Assembly (NCBI RefSeq): GCF_014705655.1
Contig: NZ_JACXIY010000014.1
Span: forward strand, 62,001 to 126,000
Origin: Paenibacillus arenilitoris
GTDB taxonomy: Bacteria; Bacillota; Bacilli; Paenibacillales; Paenibacillaceae
Direction: 5' to 3'
Length of the DNA stretch: 64,000 bases
The notes below the pieces were generated by a model. It was not told the DNA's origin and did no database searches. It saw only the letters and a program-made list of their open reading frames with translations. The position numbers and the translations under genes are program-made. Shown in pieces: positions 55,178-63,458 of this stretch (the stretch's first letter is position 1; the number at the start of each line of letters is the position of its first letter).

Positions 55178-55615
55178 TCAGTGCCTCAGATCGCAAGGAA
55201 GTTATCACACTGATTCAAGAGGCCGTCGCTACCGGCGCAAGAGAAGCCGCTGCTTGCAAGGAACTCGGACTGACGCAGCGAACGCTGCAACGCTGGCGTA
55301 AGCAAGGCGGCAGCGAGGACGGGCGCCCTCATGCCACGCGGCCAGCGCCTGCCAACAAGCTGAGCGAGGCTGAAGAGCAGCAGGTGCTGAATATTCTTCA
55401 GAAGCCGCAAAACAGGAGCCTGCCGCCAAGCCAGATCGTGCCTGCTCTGGCTGACGAAGGCATCTATATCGCCTCCGAATCAAGCTTCTATCGAATCATG
55501 CATAAACATAATCAACAGCATCATCGCGGGCGTAGCAAGAAGCGCACAGCAAGGCCGCTTACCAGCCATGCTGCGACCGGACCGAATGAAGTATGGATGT
55601 GGGATATTACCTGGC
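55174..55615 (+). pseudogene. IS3-family transposase orfB, 5' part, split by intron
   Basis: The frame starts MISASDRKEVITLIQEAVAT, has LGLTQRTLQRWRKQGG and the DDE-domain entry GPNEVWMWDITW, whose Asp is the first catalytic residue. It then runs into the intron (RTPS and stop). If the intron splices at 55615/57892 the reading becomes W-L-R-M-K-Y-G-W-M-Y-L-Y-A-V-V, in frame. The remaining catalytic residues are not found downstream, so the transposase is dead either way. Confidence 0.8.
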
Positions 55616-56262
55616 GTACGCCCAGCTAACGAGTTCCCTTAGCGGAACAAGTTACTTGAGCATGTTTGGAATGCATGCCGAGATTTTTTTCAGGCATGTC
55701 CTCCCTCTGCTGTGAGGGGGAGTGAGCCGAAGTGGCGGTGACTTGCCGACACTGGCAAGGTGACGTAGTCCGTGGGAAACGGGGCTTGCGGCGAAGCGAT
55801 TACGCCAAGATGAGTCTCTAGGCTGAGCATGGGAAGGTTGAGGAACACGAACCTATTAAACCGCATCTGAGGGTTGAAATGTCACCCCTGCCTACATCGC
55901 TTAACAGGCAGGACACGGATCGATGCTAGTTACAGCCATGAACTGGCATTGCGAATATCGGTTGGACATGTACGCCAACCGATAGGGAATTGCGAAGAGA
56001 GCACAGCTAGAGCGTGATGTCCGTGACGACTTGCAGAAAGCAAGGATAAAGACTGCGATAGGCAACCTAACCCATGTGTGGAGTCCAACATGTGAACTGG
56101 GGAAAGTTTGCATGGATGCCAAGGGAGTGAGCTCCCCGATGCTATGCAGAATGACGGAGCCTCCGTAGTAGTCCGAGATCGGGAAAGCCGATTACATGGC
56201 GAAGGGAGGCAGTTTAAGTGGTTTGCTTGGCCTATTAACTGACCCTAGTGAGGTGAAGACCT

Positions 56263-57801
56263 TTGATAATCAGTGAAATGCAAAGCAAACTGGCGACAGG
56301 GGCAACTGAAAGCAAAGAACGTAAGTTCGACCGACTCCTAAGACTTATTGCAAACAAGACTTGGCTCAGCGAAGCGGCTAGCATTACTCAGGCTTCAAGT
56401 GGTGCCCGAACACCTGGTGTAGATGGCATCAACAAGTGCAAGATGGAAGAAATGCTTGATCTTGAACTAGACAACCTACGGCATGAATTGTTGACGGGAA
56501 CGTACTGCCCGCGACCTGCGCGGCGCGTATATATTCCAAAAGCGAACGGCAAGCTTAGGCCGCTAGGCATCCCCTGTCTCCGAGACCGCATCGTGCAACG
56601 TGCGATGGTAATGGCTATGGAACCGATCTGGGAAAGCGACTTCCACCCTCAATCCTACGGATTCAGACCGGCACGAAGTGTCCATCATGCCATTCGAACG
56701 GTTAAAATGCAACTGCAGGATGGAAATGAACGCACAGAAGCAACTGCGGGTCGCTGGGTCATTGAAGGCGATTTGGCCAGTTACTTTGATACCGTTCATC
56801 ATCGGTTGTTGATGAAGGCAGTCCGCAAACGCATCTCTGACAAGCGCTTTCTTGCCCTGCTGTGGCGTATCATCAAGGCAGGATGCGTAGACCGTGGATT
56901 ATTCCGAGCCTCTAGTGAAGGAGTTCCGCAAGGTGGTGTCATATCACCGCTCCTATCCAATATTATGTTACACGAATTCGATCAGTGGATGGAAGCGAAA
57001 TTTCTGAGTAAAAAGGTGAGGAAGGATCGCTGGGCATGGAACTTCGGCATTCAGAAAGAGCGCCCTATCGCAATACGCGAAAACCGACAATGGATGCCAG
57101 CAATCTCCTATTGCCGTTATGCCGACGACTTTGTAGTGGTAGTCAAAGGAACCAAGGCACACGCTGACGAAGTGCGAGAAGCGTGTCGTTTATTTCTCGA
57201 AGATCGGCTGAAACTCACGCTGAATATGGATAAAACGCATATTACGCATGTGAACGATGGCTTCATTTTCCTTGGTCATCGAATTATTCGGAAGCGTGGA
57301 GCTAGAGGACGAATGCGACCTGTATCCTCGATTCCTTGGGATAAATACCGCCGTTTCACAGAGAAATTAGTCAAGCAATTGTCAGGGAATTTCGGTATGA
57401 ACAAAATGGATTTAGTTGAAAGTCTAAATCGTCAACTTACAGGATGGTCTAATTTTTATCAATACACAGACTATACAGCAACGATATACGGAAAAGTAGA
57501 CCGCGCGGTATTCTGGAAGCTCGGTCACTGGCTGGCGCGAAAATACAAACGTGGCTTCCGATCATTGATGCAAGAATATGTACGATCCCCAGAGAAAGGC
57601 AAGGCTAAAATCTGGGTACTGCAAGGTCAGAGCAGCCGGGGATTTTATGGAGAAATACCGTTGAAAAGGTTAATAACCAGCCGCAAAGGCTGGTTCAAAT
57701 GGCGTACTCCAGCAGAAAATCCATACATCCTACGTTCAGAGAAACATCGTACAATTGAATCCTACTATGACGAAGTCGCCTTTGCTTTGAGCAACGCTTA
57801 A
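56263..57801 (+). CDS. ltrA: group II intron reverse transcriptase/maturase
   Basis: A 512-residue RT. Blocks include ARRVYIPKANGKLRPLGIPC, the EGDLASYFDTVHH metal Asp, EGVPQGGVISPLLSNIML and the catalytic CRYADDFVVV. A maturase X domain follows (LNRQLTGWSNFYQYTDYTAT). There is no HNH endonuclease at the end (last residues ESYYDEVAFALSNA), so retrohoming would rely on nicks made elsewhere. The TTG at 56263 has GAGGTGAAG eight bases upstream; ATG 56278 is an alternative. The frame is intact. Confidence 0.92.
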   Translation: MIISEMQSKLATGATESKERKFDRLLRLIANKTWLSEAASITQASSGARTPGVDGINKCKMEEMLDLELDNLRHELLTGTYCPRPARRVYIPKANGKLRPLGIPCLRDRIVQRAMVMAMEPIWESDFHPQSYGFRPARSVHHAIRTVKMQLQDGNERTEATAGRWVIEGDLASYFDTVHHRLLMKAVRKRISDKRFLALLWRIIKAGCVDRGLFRASSEGVPQGGVISPLLSNIMLHEFDQWMEAKFLSKKVRKDRWAWNFGIQKERPIAIRENRQWMPAISYCRYADDFVVVVKGTKAHADEVREACRLFLEDRLKLTLNMDKTHITHVNDGFIFLGHRIIRKRGARGRMRPVSSIPWDKYRRFTEKLVKQLSGNFGMNKMDLVESLNRQLTGWSNFYQYTDYTATIYGKVDRAVFWKLGHWLARKYKRGFRSLMQEYVRSPEKGKAKIWVLQGQSSRGFYGEIPLKRLITSRKGWFKWRTPAENPYILRSEKHRTIESYYDEVAFALSNA

Positions 57802-57806
57802 ATGGA

Positions 57807-57841
57807 GAGCCGGATGCGCTGAGAGGTGCAAGTCCGGTTCG
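57807..57841 (+). ncRNA. group II intron domain V
   Basis: The 34-35 nt hairpin GAGCCGGATGCGC..GTGC..AGTCCGGTTCG matches the conserved domain V shape with its GNRA-like loop, and lies six bases after the maturase stop. Confidence 0.85.
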
Positions 57842-57891
57842 GGAAAGAGAGATGGGGAAATAGTTCGACTACGCCCCATCTCTTATTTCAC

Positions 57892-58146
57892 TCCGAATGA
57901 AATACGGCTGGATGTACCTATACGCTGTCGTATCAATAGATATAAAAAAACTCGACTGATGGTGAAATTCAGGGAGGGGGACGGTCTCATTTTGAAGCAG
58001 CAAGATTTCCTTCTCCCACTTAGTCAAGACTATGAGGTAATAAAACTATGAAGAAAGCCGTGCATCTGCCTCGCTCGAGCTGCTGAAGGCGGCGGTTCTA
58101 GTCAAAAGTTTTTAACATGTGTTATGTTCAGTTTACGATGCAAGAT
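57892..58146 (+). other. scrambled IS remnants
   Basis: After about 20 codons of orfB the sequence loses its frame. No gene is seen. TAACATGTGTTATGTTCAGT at 58113-58132 recurs with one change at 62286, and a short GC-rich piece (CGAGCTGCTGAAGGCGG, 58077) resembles the tract at 62365. Confidence 0.6.
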
Positions 58147-58294
58147 GACTAGCTTAACGCTAAAATGTGAGAAGTATTTCTTGCACACTTACCAAACCTT
58201 TGAGCAGCTCGAAAGGGACTTTTACAATTACGAGCGATTACAAGCGAAATTAGACGGCCTCAGTCCGATGCAATTCAGGACCAAGGCCGCCTAA
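58147..58294 (+). pseudogene. IS150-like transposase, C-terminal remnant
   Basis: The frame LKCEKYFLHTYQTFEQLERD then FYNYERLQAKLDGLSPMQFRTKAA and stop is the classic C-terminus of IS150-group orfB. It belongs to a different IS3 subgroup from the element at 54626, so two insertions have merged here. GGGGTACAGTTCA at 58325-58337 is probably this element's right end. Confidence 0.8.
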
Positions 58295-58381
58295 CCGTTT
58301 TATTATTTATGCTGTCTACTTGACGGGGTACAGTTCATACTGGCAGCCTTATCATTCTTTTTAGAGTCACTTTTATAGCAC

Positions 58382-59266
58382 TTATTTAATTGTAATTAAA
58401 TTTGATGAGTGGACACTATTTTCTATAGTAGTTAGCTTATAAGGATTATTCACACTTATTACATATAAATTACTATCTTTTATTAAGTGTTCATCATTTA
58501 ATTCAATTGGAATTGTTGCCTGCCCTGATGGCATCGTATAAAACAGAGGATCATCCTTAAATAATTGACCATTTGAATTCAAAACAATGATCGATACTTC
58601 ATTACTTTCATTCATCATATTTATATTTATATTTATGTTTATATCCCTTGTTTTTGACTCTAGAATACTTATAATTTGTTTGAAATCAATTAATGGCATT
58701 GCATTGGTTAATAAAGGTTGAATGTATTGTAGATCAGTTGGTTTAGTTTTAATTTTGGTATATGAAACTTTTGGAACTATAGATGAATCGCCGACTAATA
58801 AAGCTGCTCTTCTATACATGAAAAATTGGTCTTCAGGAATCATTTTATCATTATCCAGGTGGTACTCAGGACTTCTAATGGAAATAACCAAAAAATCGTG
58901 AAGCCCCTCATTTAATTCTGGAATATTAATATTAAATACTTCTTTTTCATTTTGATTTAATATTATATCGATATATGATAAATCCTCACCATTTTTTTTC
59001 ACATTGATCTGCTTGTAATCCAAAAAGAAAAATAATCTATATTTTTGTTTTGTAGATAAATGATTAATCAATGTGATTTTTGGATAATAAATACCCTCTT
59101 TTTTAATAGTGTGTATTTGTTGATATCTATCTGAGTTCTCATGCCATAAACCTAAAGATGTACCACCGTACTCGGTAGGTTTTATAGTGTAATCATATTT
59201 TTCAGAGCATCCAATCATATTTATAGCAAATATGAATAATATATGTATTAGAAATACTTTTTTCAT
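58382..59266 (-). CDS. uncharacterised AT-rich lipoprotein
   Basis: A 294-residue lipoprotein (MKKVFLIHILFIFAINMIGC) with beta-rich sequence and a short (DININI)-like repeat near residue 215. Composition is strongly AT-rich and unlike the rest of the window, which suggests a foreign origin with the island. GAGGTGGGT precedes the ATG. No family recognised. Confidence 0.7.
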   Translation of the reverse strand: MKKVFLIHILFIFAINMIGCSEKYDYTIKPTEYGGTSLGLWHENSDRYQQIHTIKKEGIYYPKITLINHLSTKQKYRLFFFLDYKQINVKKNGEDLSYIDIILNQNEKEVFNINIPELNEGLHDFLVISIRSPEYHLDNDKMIPEDQFFMYRRAALLVGDSSIVPKVSYTKIKTKPTDLQYIQPLLTNAMPLIDFKQIISILESKTRDININININMMNESNEVSIIVLNSNGQLFKDDPLFYTMPSGQATIPIELNDEHLIKDSNLYVISVNNPYKLTTIENSVHSSNLITIK

Positions 59267-59353
59267 ACCCACCTCGGAATTATCATATTTAATTTTACTA
59301 CTTGCTTACAAACTTGCTCTTCTATATACTCAAACAGATAACACTACCAATCC

Positions 59354-59388
59354 AGATTCGCTGTCGAAAAACTCCGACAGCGAATCAC
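59354..59388. terminator. inverted repeat between convergent-side genes
   Basis: GATTCGCTGTCG and CGACAGCGAATC pair around AAAAACTC. It lies downstream of the gene at 59484 (minus strand) and may be its terminator, though no T-tract follows. Confidence 0.5.
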
Positions 59389-59483
59389 GATTGAATAAGG
59401 TGGCAATCAACATTCAATATTGGTCTTGGAGGCCCCACACCTCTGACCATTTTTTTCATTAAATTCCTTAATAAATCTACTAT

Positions 59484-59921
59484 TTAAGTAGTGATACCAT
59501 TTTCATCAATGGTGTTATACCCAGTTTTGACACCACCGTCATTGAGGAAATAATGTGTCGATTGAGATGAGTATGATATACTAGATGCGTAAGTCCCAAG
59601 GTTAAGAAGCGCTACTGCTGTGCCTCCATTTGTACTAGAGTGACTAGTAGTAGATCCTGCAAAAATACCATTTTTACTGGCATTAATAGTCGTAGTGGAT
59701 TTTCCTATATGCGCGCCTACATTTAATTCTAATAATCTTGTCCATGCCTTTGCCATGACTGTATTTCCAGTAATCAGTTGTATTTCACTCCAGGCTTCAG
59801 AGTTACCAATCAAGTCTCCATCATAATACAGATAAGACTCTTCTGTTGTAGCATAAGCACTTGATGTAAAAGTTAATATTAGTGCCAACATTAAAGAAAT
59901 AGTCACTAATGCCTTTTTCAC
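59484..59921 (-). CDS. small secreted Ser/Thr-rich protein
   Basis: A 145-residue exported protein with signal peptide MKKALVTISLMLALILTFTS ending at AYA. The mature 118 residues are rich in Ser, Thr, Gly and Asn (KSTTTINASKNGIFAGSTTS) with no Cys. GTG 59921 lies behind GGGTGTGGGAAAA. Family unknown; the style resembles secreted peptides or toxins' partners in Gram-positive islands, which is only an impression. Confidence 0.65.
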   Translation of the reverse strand: MKKALVTISLMLALILTFTSSAYATTEESYLYYDGDLIGNSEAWSEIQLITGNTVMAKAWTRLLELNVGAHIGKSTTTINASKNGIFAGSTTSHSSTNGGTAVALLNLGTYASSISYSSQSTHYFLNDGGVKTGYNTIDENGITT

Positions 59922-60025
59922 TTTTCCCACACCCTTTTTATAAAATACCATATCCTTGGCTGCGCAGCATATGGATTAAATGGTTAAATATAGAATATCA
60001 AAATTGTATGGTTTATAAATAGCCC

Positions 60026-60337
60026 TTAAGAACTGGATATTCGACAGAGTACTTGTGTCAACTTCACTGGTATTGGTCCTATTGCGAAAAAAAAGAGTTG
60101 CTGAGAGCTATCTTTTTTCTTGACGTAGACGATACAATTCTGCAGGAGATGCAAGGATAGAACGGCCATTTCTTGTTCCTCTATTCGATTCGTCGCCGCC
60201 GTTGTCGTAAAAATGAAGCTATGGACCGAGTTCCAATTTTCCACGACATTCAGCCCATCGTTCATCTCGCGGCGCAGCTCTTGGGAGTTCAAATACTCGC
60301 TCCGGGCTCCCTCTGCAGCGCGCACCTTGGCCCGCAT
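60026..60337 (-). pseudogene. Tn3-family transposase remnant
   Basis: The frame reads [20 protein letters not shown] then [10 protein letters not shown] and [20 protein letters not shown], the conserved C-terminal part of Tn3-type TnpA. The usual FGKGGE segment is missing, and after LLQNCIVYV the frame goes into unrelated sequence. Upstream codons do not continue the protein. A deletion relic; no Tn3 terminal repeats are recognisable. Confidence 0.75.
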
Positions 60338-60548
60338 CGATCAATCGGGAAGTACTCGCCGAGCTGAAGAAACAGCTGCGCAGATCCGGAAACGCTCCTG
60401 TTACCGTCTCCCCTCTCGCCTGTTGCAAGTTCTTGACTCCAACGGAGGTATGCTGGTCGTTCGCATTCGACCAGGAACAGAATTCGCCATCGAATCGTCA
60501 AATACCATGAGGCGATATTTGCTGCTCACATACGGCCGCCGGCACTTG

Positions 60549-60960
60549 AACGAGCTGTAGCCGGCGATCGACGAGGCCATCAACCAGGAGTGCTTCCGGG
60601 TCAGCGTCAGTCGGCGCCGAACAAGCTGCAGCTTCCGGCGATCGGTAGCCGATAATCAGGAGCGCTCGCGGATTCGCGCGAAGCTGCTCTGGTCAACGGC
60701 CGTCAGCGCCGAACGAGCTGCAGCAGCCGGCGATCGATGCGGTCGAAAACCAGGAGCGCTTCTGGGTCCGACTCAGTAGCCCAGGATCCCCCGACACACC
60801 TGGAAAGAGTCGCAGCAGCCGAAGATTGAACCGGCCAGTAACCAGGAGCACATTCCGATCCCCGCGCAGCAGCTCCGGCCGGCCGCCGGCGCACCTGGAA
60901 GAGCCGCTGCCGGCGACGATGCGGCCAGTACCCAGGAGTGCTTCTGTATACGCATGCTTT
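60549..60960. repeat. degenerate GC-rich tandem repeat, about 90-bp unit
   Basis: Five diverged units, each with a CCGGCGATCGA-like start and an AACCAGGAGCGCTTC-like middle (units begin near 60549, 60625, 60717, 60810 and 60900). Frames are broken in all directions. It could be the ruin of a repeat-protein gene with about 30-residue units. No other feature between 59952 and 60025 or 60338 and 60548. Confidence 0.65.
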
Positions 60961-61175
60961 TAAATCAACCTTCTGCTCCATACCAAATCGAAACGTTCCC
61001 CTATCAGCTCTCGTTCAAGCTGATCGAATACGCCGAGGATCCCGAGATAGCCATCTTGCTGCTCGTATAAGTTCTTTACAGAGCGAGTGAACCGGTCGAA
61101 CCAGTATAAATAGAAAAGCCCCCGATAATAGGGAGCGTGACTCGTATTATATTTGGTTTGATTCAGTTTGTTCAC
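60960..61175 (-). CDS. hypothetical small protein
   Basis: About 71 residues from GTG 61175 (AAGG nearby), overlapping the end of the membrane protein gene by 29 bp. The sequence (HAPYYRGLFYLYWFDRFTRS and LGILGVFDQLERELIGERFD) looks protein-like but matches nothing I know. It may be a fragment. Confidence 0.35.
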   Translation of the reverse strand: MNKLNQTKYNTSHAPYYRGLFYLYWFDRFTRSVKNLYEQQDGYLGILGVFDQLERELIGERFDLVWSRRLI

Positions 61176-61719
61176 TATGCCTTGAAGATGTATAATACAG
61201 AATTGTATTTGCAATTGATACTTCAAATATCATCATTGGAATTCTGACCAGCAAGTACACCAAACCGCCTTCCCACCAACTCGTTACGAATGCAATAATA
61301 ATCAAGGCCAGCAATGTCAAATTTGAGAAGTTTTCAATATTGCGGCCCTGAATTCCATTTCCGTATCTGCCAATACCATGCATTATTCCTGCAACAACAC
61401 TAATCATGATTAGTACTTTCCATAGTGTTGAGGGATCGTAGAATCCTTTCGCAAGATCTGTAATGGTAGATGACAGTTCGGCATTTGCAACATATAGACA
61501 TAAATAAATTAACAAGTGCCTAAAAAACGGATACCTATCCTTTATTGGCAATGAGGTGTTAATGAAGAAGGAGAAAACTATCGTTAAGACAAAATAGGTA
61601 AAAAAGTTGTAACCAAATATGTAGAAAATTAGAGTCTGAAATAAAAAAGCGATTGCAAAATTCCATAAGAATCTGAAGAAAAGGCCAATAAAATATCCTT
61701 GCTGCATGCCTGTGTTCAC
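61147..61719 (-). CDS. AT-rich multi-pass membrane protein
   Basis: A 190-residue protein with five hydrophobic stretches (for example FRFLWNFAIAFLFQTLIFYI, FTYFVLTIVFSFFINTSL and LTLLALIIIAFVTSWW). GTG 61719 has GGGGGAG seven bases upstream. No family recognised. Its composition marks it as part of the foreign island. Confidence 0.6.
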   Translation of the reverse strand: MNTGMQQGYFIGLFFRFLWNFAIAFLFQTLIFYIFGYNFFTYFVLTIVFSFFINTSLPIKDRYPFFRHLLIYLCLYVANAELSSTITDLAKGFYDPSTLWKVLIMISVVAGIMHGIGRYGNGIQGRNIENFSNLTLLALIIIAFVTSWWEGGLVYLLVRIPMMIFEVSIANTILYYTSSRHSEQTESNQI

Positions 61720-61742
61720 TAGCGTTCTCCCCCAAGAATTAT

Positions 61743-62155
61743 CCATGGATATTAACCATATTCAAAAATGGATAACTTATTTCAATGATAATTCGTTGAA
61801 CCTGTCTACGTACTTGGCTGGCGAACCATTTTCCGTCACGGCGACAACCAGTGAAAATGCGAATAAGGTCGATGTCCATTTCGGATTCGGCGTTGCCGAT
61901 AAGCCAGTACCAATACAGTTCTTGTACAATGAGGATGACGATCGTTATCCAAACTTCGCTCATATCTTTAACCTGAGTTCGGCCAATAATATAAACTGGA
62001 ACACGGAAGCCTGGCGCAAATATTGGATCCAAATCCCTGACGGGACATATCCGGCTACCGTGACTGCCACCTATAATAATGGAACCACGCTCAGCAAGTT
62101 CATTAACATCATCATAAAAGATCACATCTGGTATAATAAAAAAGAAGGAAACTCG
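61743..62155 (+). pseudogene. C-terminal domain of a large surface protein, truncated
   Basis: The frame ends with WRKYWIQIPDGTYPATVTAT then YNNGTTLSKFINIIIKDHIW, an Ig-like C-terminal domain I associate with large Athe_2463-type secreted proteins of Paenibacillus. The upstream part is gone: the first codons abut the divergent membrane gene and no signal peptide exists. Followed by a strong terminator. Confidence 0.55.
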
Positions 62156-62168
62156 AATAGCGGGAAAA

Positions 62169-62207
62169 ATCAAAGAAAGAGAGGACTTGCTCCTCTCTTT
62201 CTTTGAT
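62169..62207 (+). terminator. perfect 17-bp terminator stem
   Basis: ATCAAAGAAAGAGAGGA pairs perfectly with its complement across CTTGC; ends the surface-protein remnant. Confidence 0.85.
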
Positions 62208-62364
62208 GTCAAGAATATTATTTCATTAACTGCTGCGAAATCGCTGCATTTTTGTTTTAAGGGATAAGGTACTTACGCAACTTTATAACATGTGTTAAGT
62301 TCAGTCTGGATTCAGGCAATGAACAGCTTGCGGTGCACGTCGTGCACACCGAAACTGTCGTTCG

Positions 62365-62600
62365 AGTAGATGCCGCCCGTCGCCGGAGGCGCGTCCACCC
62401 GGAAACCAGGCGCTCGAGCTGCAGGAGCTGGCAACCATCGGCGGCGCTTCGACCGTCCGCAACCGAACCTGGCACTTACGCTGCAGAAGATGGCCTCCGC
62501 CGGAGGCGCGTCGATCGTGCGCTTCCGGACCCGGCTCTCAATCTGCTGTAGCTGGCGCAGCGGCGCACCTCCGCAATTTCGGAAACCTGGGCTCGAGTGA
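62365..62600. repeat. degenerate GC-rich tandem repeat, about 60-bp unit
   Basis: Four diverged units with CGGCGC(T)TC...ACCGTCCG-like starts and AACC(T)GGC..CTGCAGAAGATGGC-like ends. Frames are closed. The 648-bp gap 62208-62854 holds this tract, the TAACATG repeat at 62286 and AT-rich sequence with no other gene. Confidence 0.6.
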
Positions 62601-62854
62601 TTCAATGCCCGGACGATCATCACGCGAGCGATGCTTTGTTTTTCCATTCCTCTTAATGGAGATGGTATAATAAATGGAACGAATAGGAGAAGGAGGGAAA
62701 TGATAAGTTTGCATCATTCGGTGATGCAGGATGACTCACTGGGATCCAAAAAGGAGGGATGCAACTGATGTCCCTAATAGCAACCTTTTTTCCATTTCAT
62801 GAGTCTATCCATTAATGAACATCTGAAGATGAACAAAAATAAGGAGGTAATTTT

Positions 62855-63124
62855 ATGAATTCTATAAAGCAAAGAATCAACCTTTGGTCCTTTATATTAA
62901 CGTTTGTTTGTTGGGGATTATTTTTCTTGACGGCCACGACTTCTTTACATATTCATTCAATTGTCATGATCCTTGCGATAATTGTATTTCTTGCGAGCTT
63001 CGTTGGATTGGGAAGCATGAACAACTGGAAATCAATATTAAGATCAATCTTATCTCTTCTTGGGTGCGTTTTGCTCATAATAATTGAGATATGGGTACTC
63101 TTTTTTGGTAGTCTACTGGCATAA
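62855..63124 (+). CDS. small hydrophobic membrane protein
   Basis: An 89-residue protein with three membrane helices (LWSFILTFVCWGLFFLTATT, SIVMILAIIVFLASFVGLG and LLGCVLLIIIEIWVLFFGS). AAGGAGG lies eight bases before the ATG. Three-helix proteins of this size occur as immunity proteins or bacteriocin accessory proteins, but nothing here proves that. Confidence 0.65.
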   Translation: MNSIKQRINLWSFILTFVCWGLFFLTATTSLHIHSIVMILAIIVFLASFVGLGSMNNWKSILRSILSLLGCVLLIIIEIWVLFFGSLLA

Positions 63125-63458
63125 ACCTACAGCTAACTGCGAAAAGGCTTTCGAGTTAACATCTAGTGACAACAATCAATCAAGTCCCCGCCTCGTGGGA
63201 AATATTGCCTATACTTTTTTGGATACTATGCAAAATAGTGATGATGAGGTTACACCCGCACTACGCAAAGGTTTTAGCCTCATTCAGAATCTTGTAATTC
63301 GCACATAAAACCAAGTCCAAATGCCTTAATCAAAATAGAAACTAATATAAATATTTATACCTATTTACAGAAATAGAAATATAAGGATAATTAGGATAAG
63401 TCGTTGAGAATGGAGGTAAGTGGTTTATAACTATATTAATTGAATTCAGGAGGAAAGT
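63125..63458 (+). other. gap with a possible gene remnant
   Basis: Up to 63308 one frame reads NCEKAFELTSSDNNQSSPRL and NSDDEVTPALRKGFSLIQNL, protein-like but without a start. The rest is AT-rich and contains the ribosome site CAGGAGGAAAGT for the next gene. Confidence 0.3.

Larger units (their letters stand above)
55616..57891 (+). mobile_element. group II intron, 2276 nt
   Basis: Begins GTACGCCCAGC (consensus GTGYG with one change) and ends TTTCAC (AY). Domain V is at 57807-57841 (GAGCCGGATGCGC...GTCCGGTTCG) and domain VI follows (GATGGGG/CCCCATC). The 650-nt leader 55616-56262 would form domains I-IV before the maturase. Boundaries are set by frame restoration of orfB and the end sequences; EBS/IBS pairing was not worked out. 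Confidence 0.85.
54626..57960 (+). mobile_element. IS3-family element interrupted by a group II intron
   Basis: orfA (54683-55177) and orfB overlap by four bases (ATGA). orfB is open to 55615, where a group II intron (55616-57891) begins; after it, orfB continues for about 20 codons and then decays. I could not define terminal inverted repeats with confidence: GTACCCC occurs near the left edge (54632) and GGGGTAC near 58325. Confidence 0.75.

Noticed and set aside
56263..57801. Diversity-generating retroelement or defence reverse transcriptase
   Set aside because: The RT is flanked by group II domain V/VI and a maturase domain; no template/variable repeat pair is seen.
54626..58338. One complete IS3 element spanning both orfB pieces
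   Set aside because: The 5' orfB and the KAA-ending tail belong to different IS3 subgroups and the DDE middle is missing.
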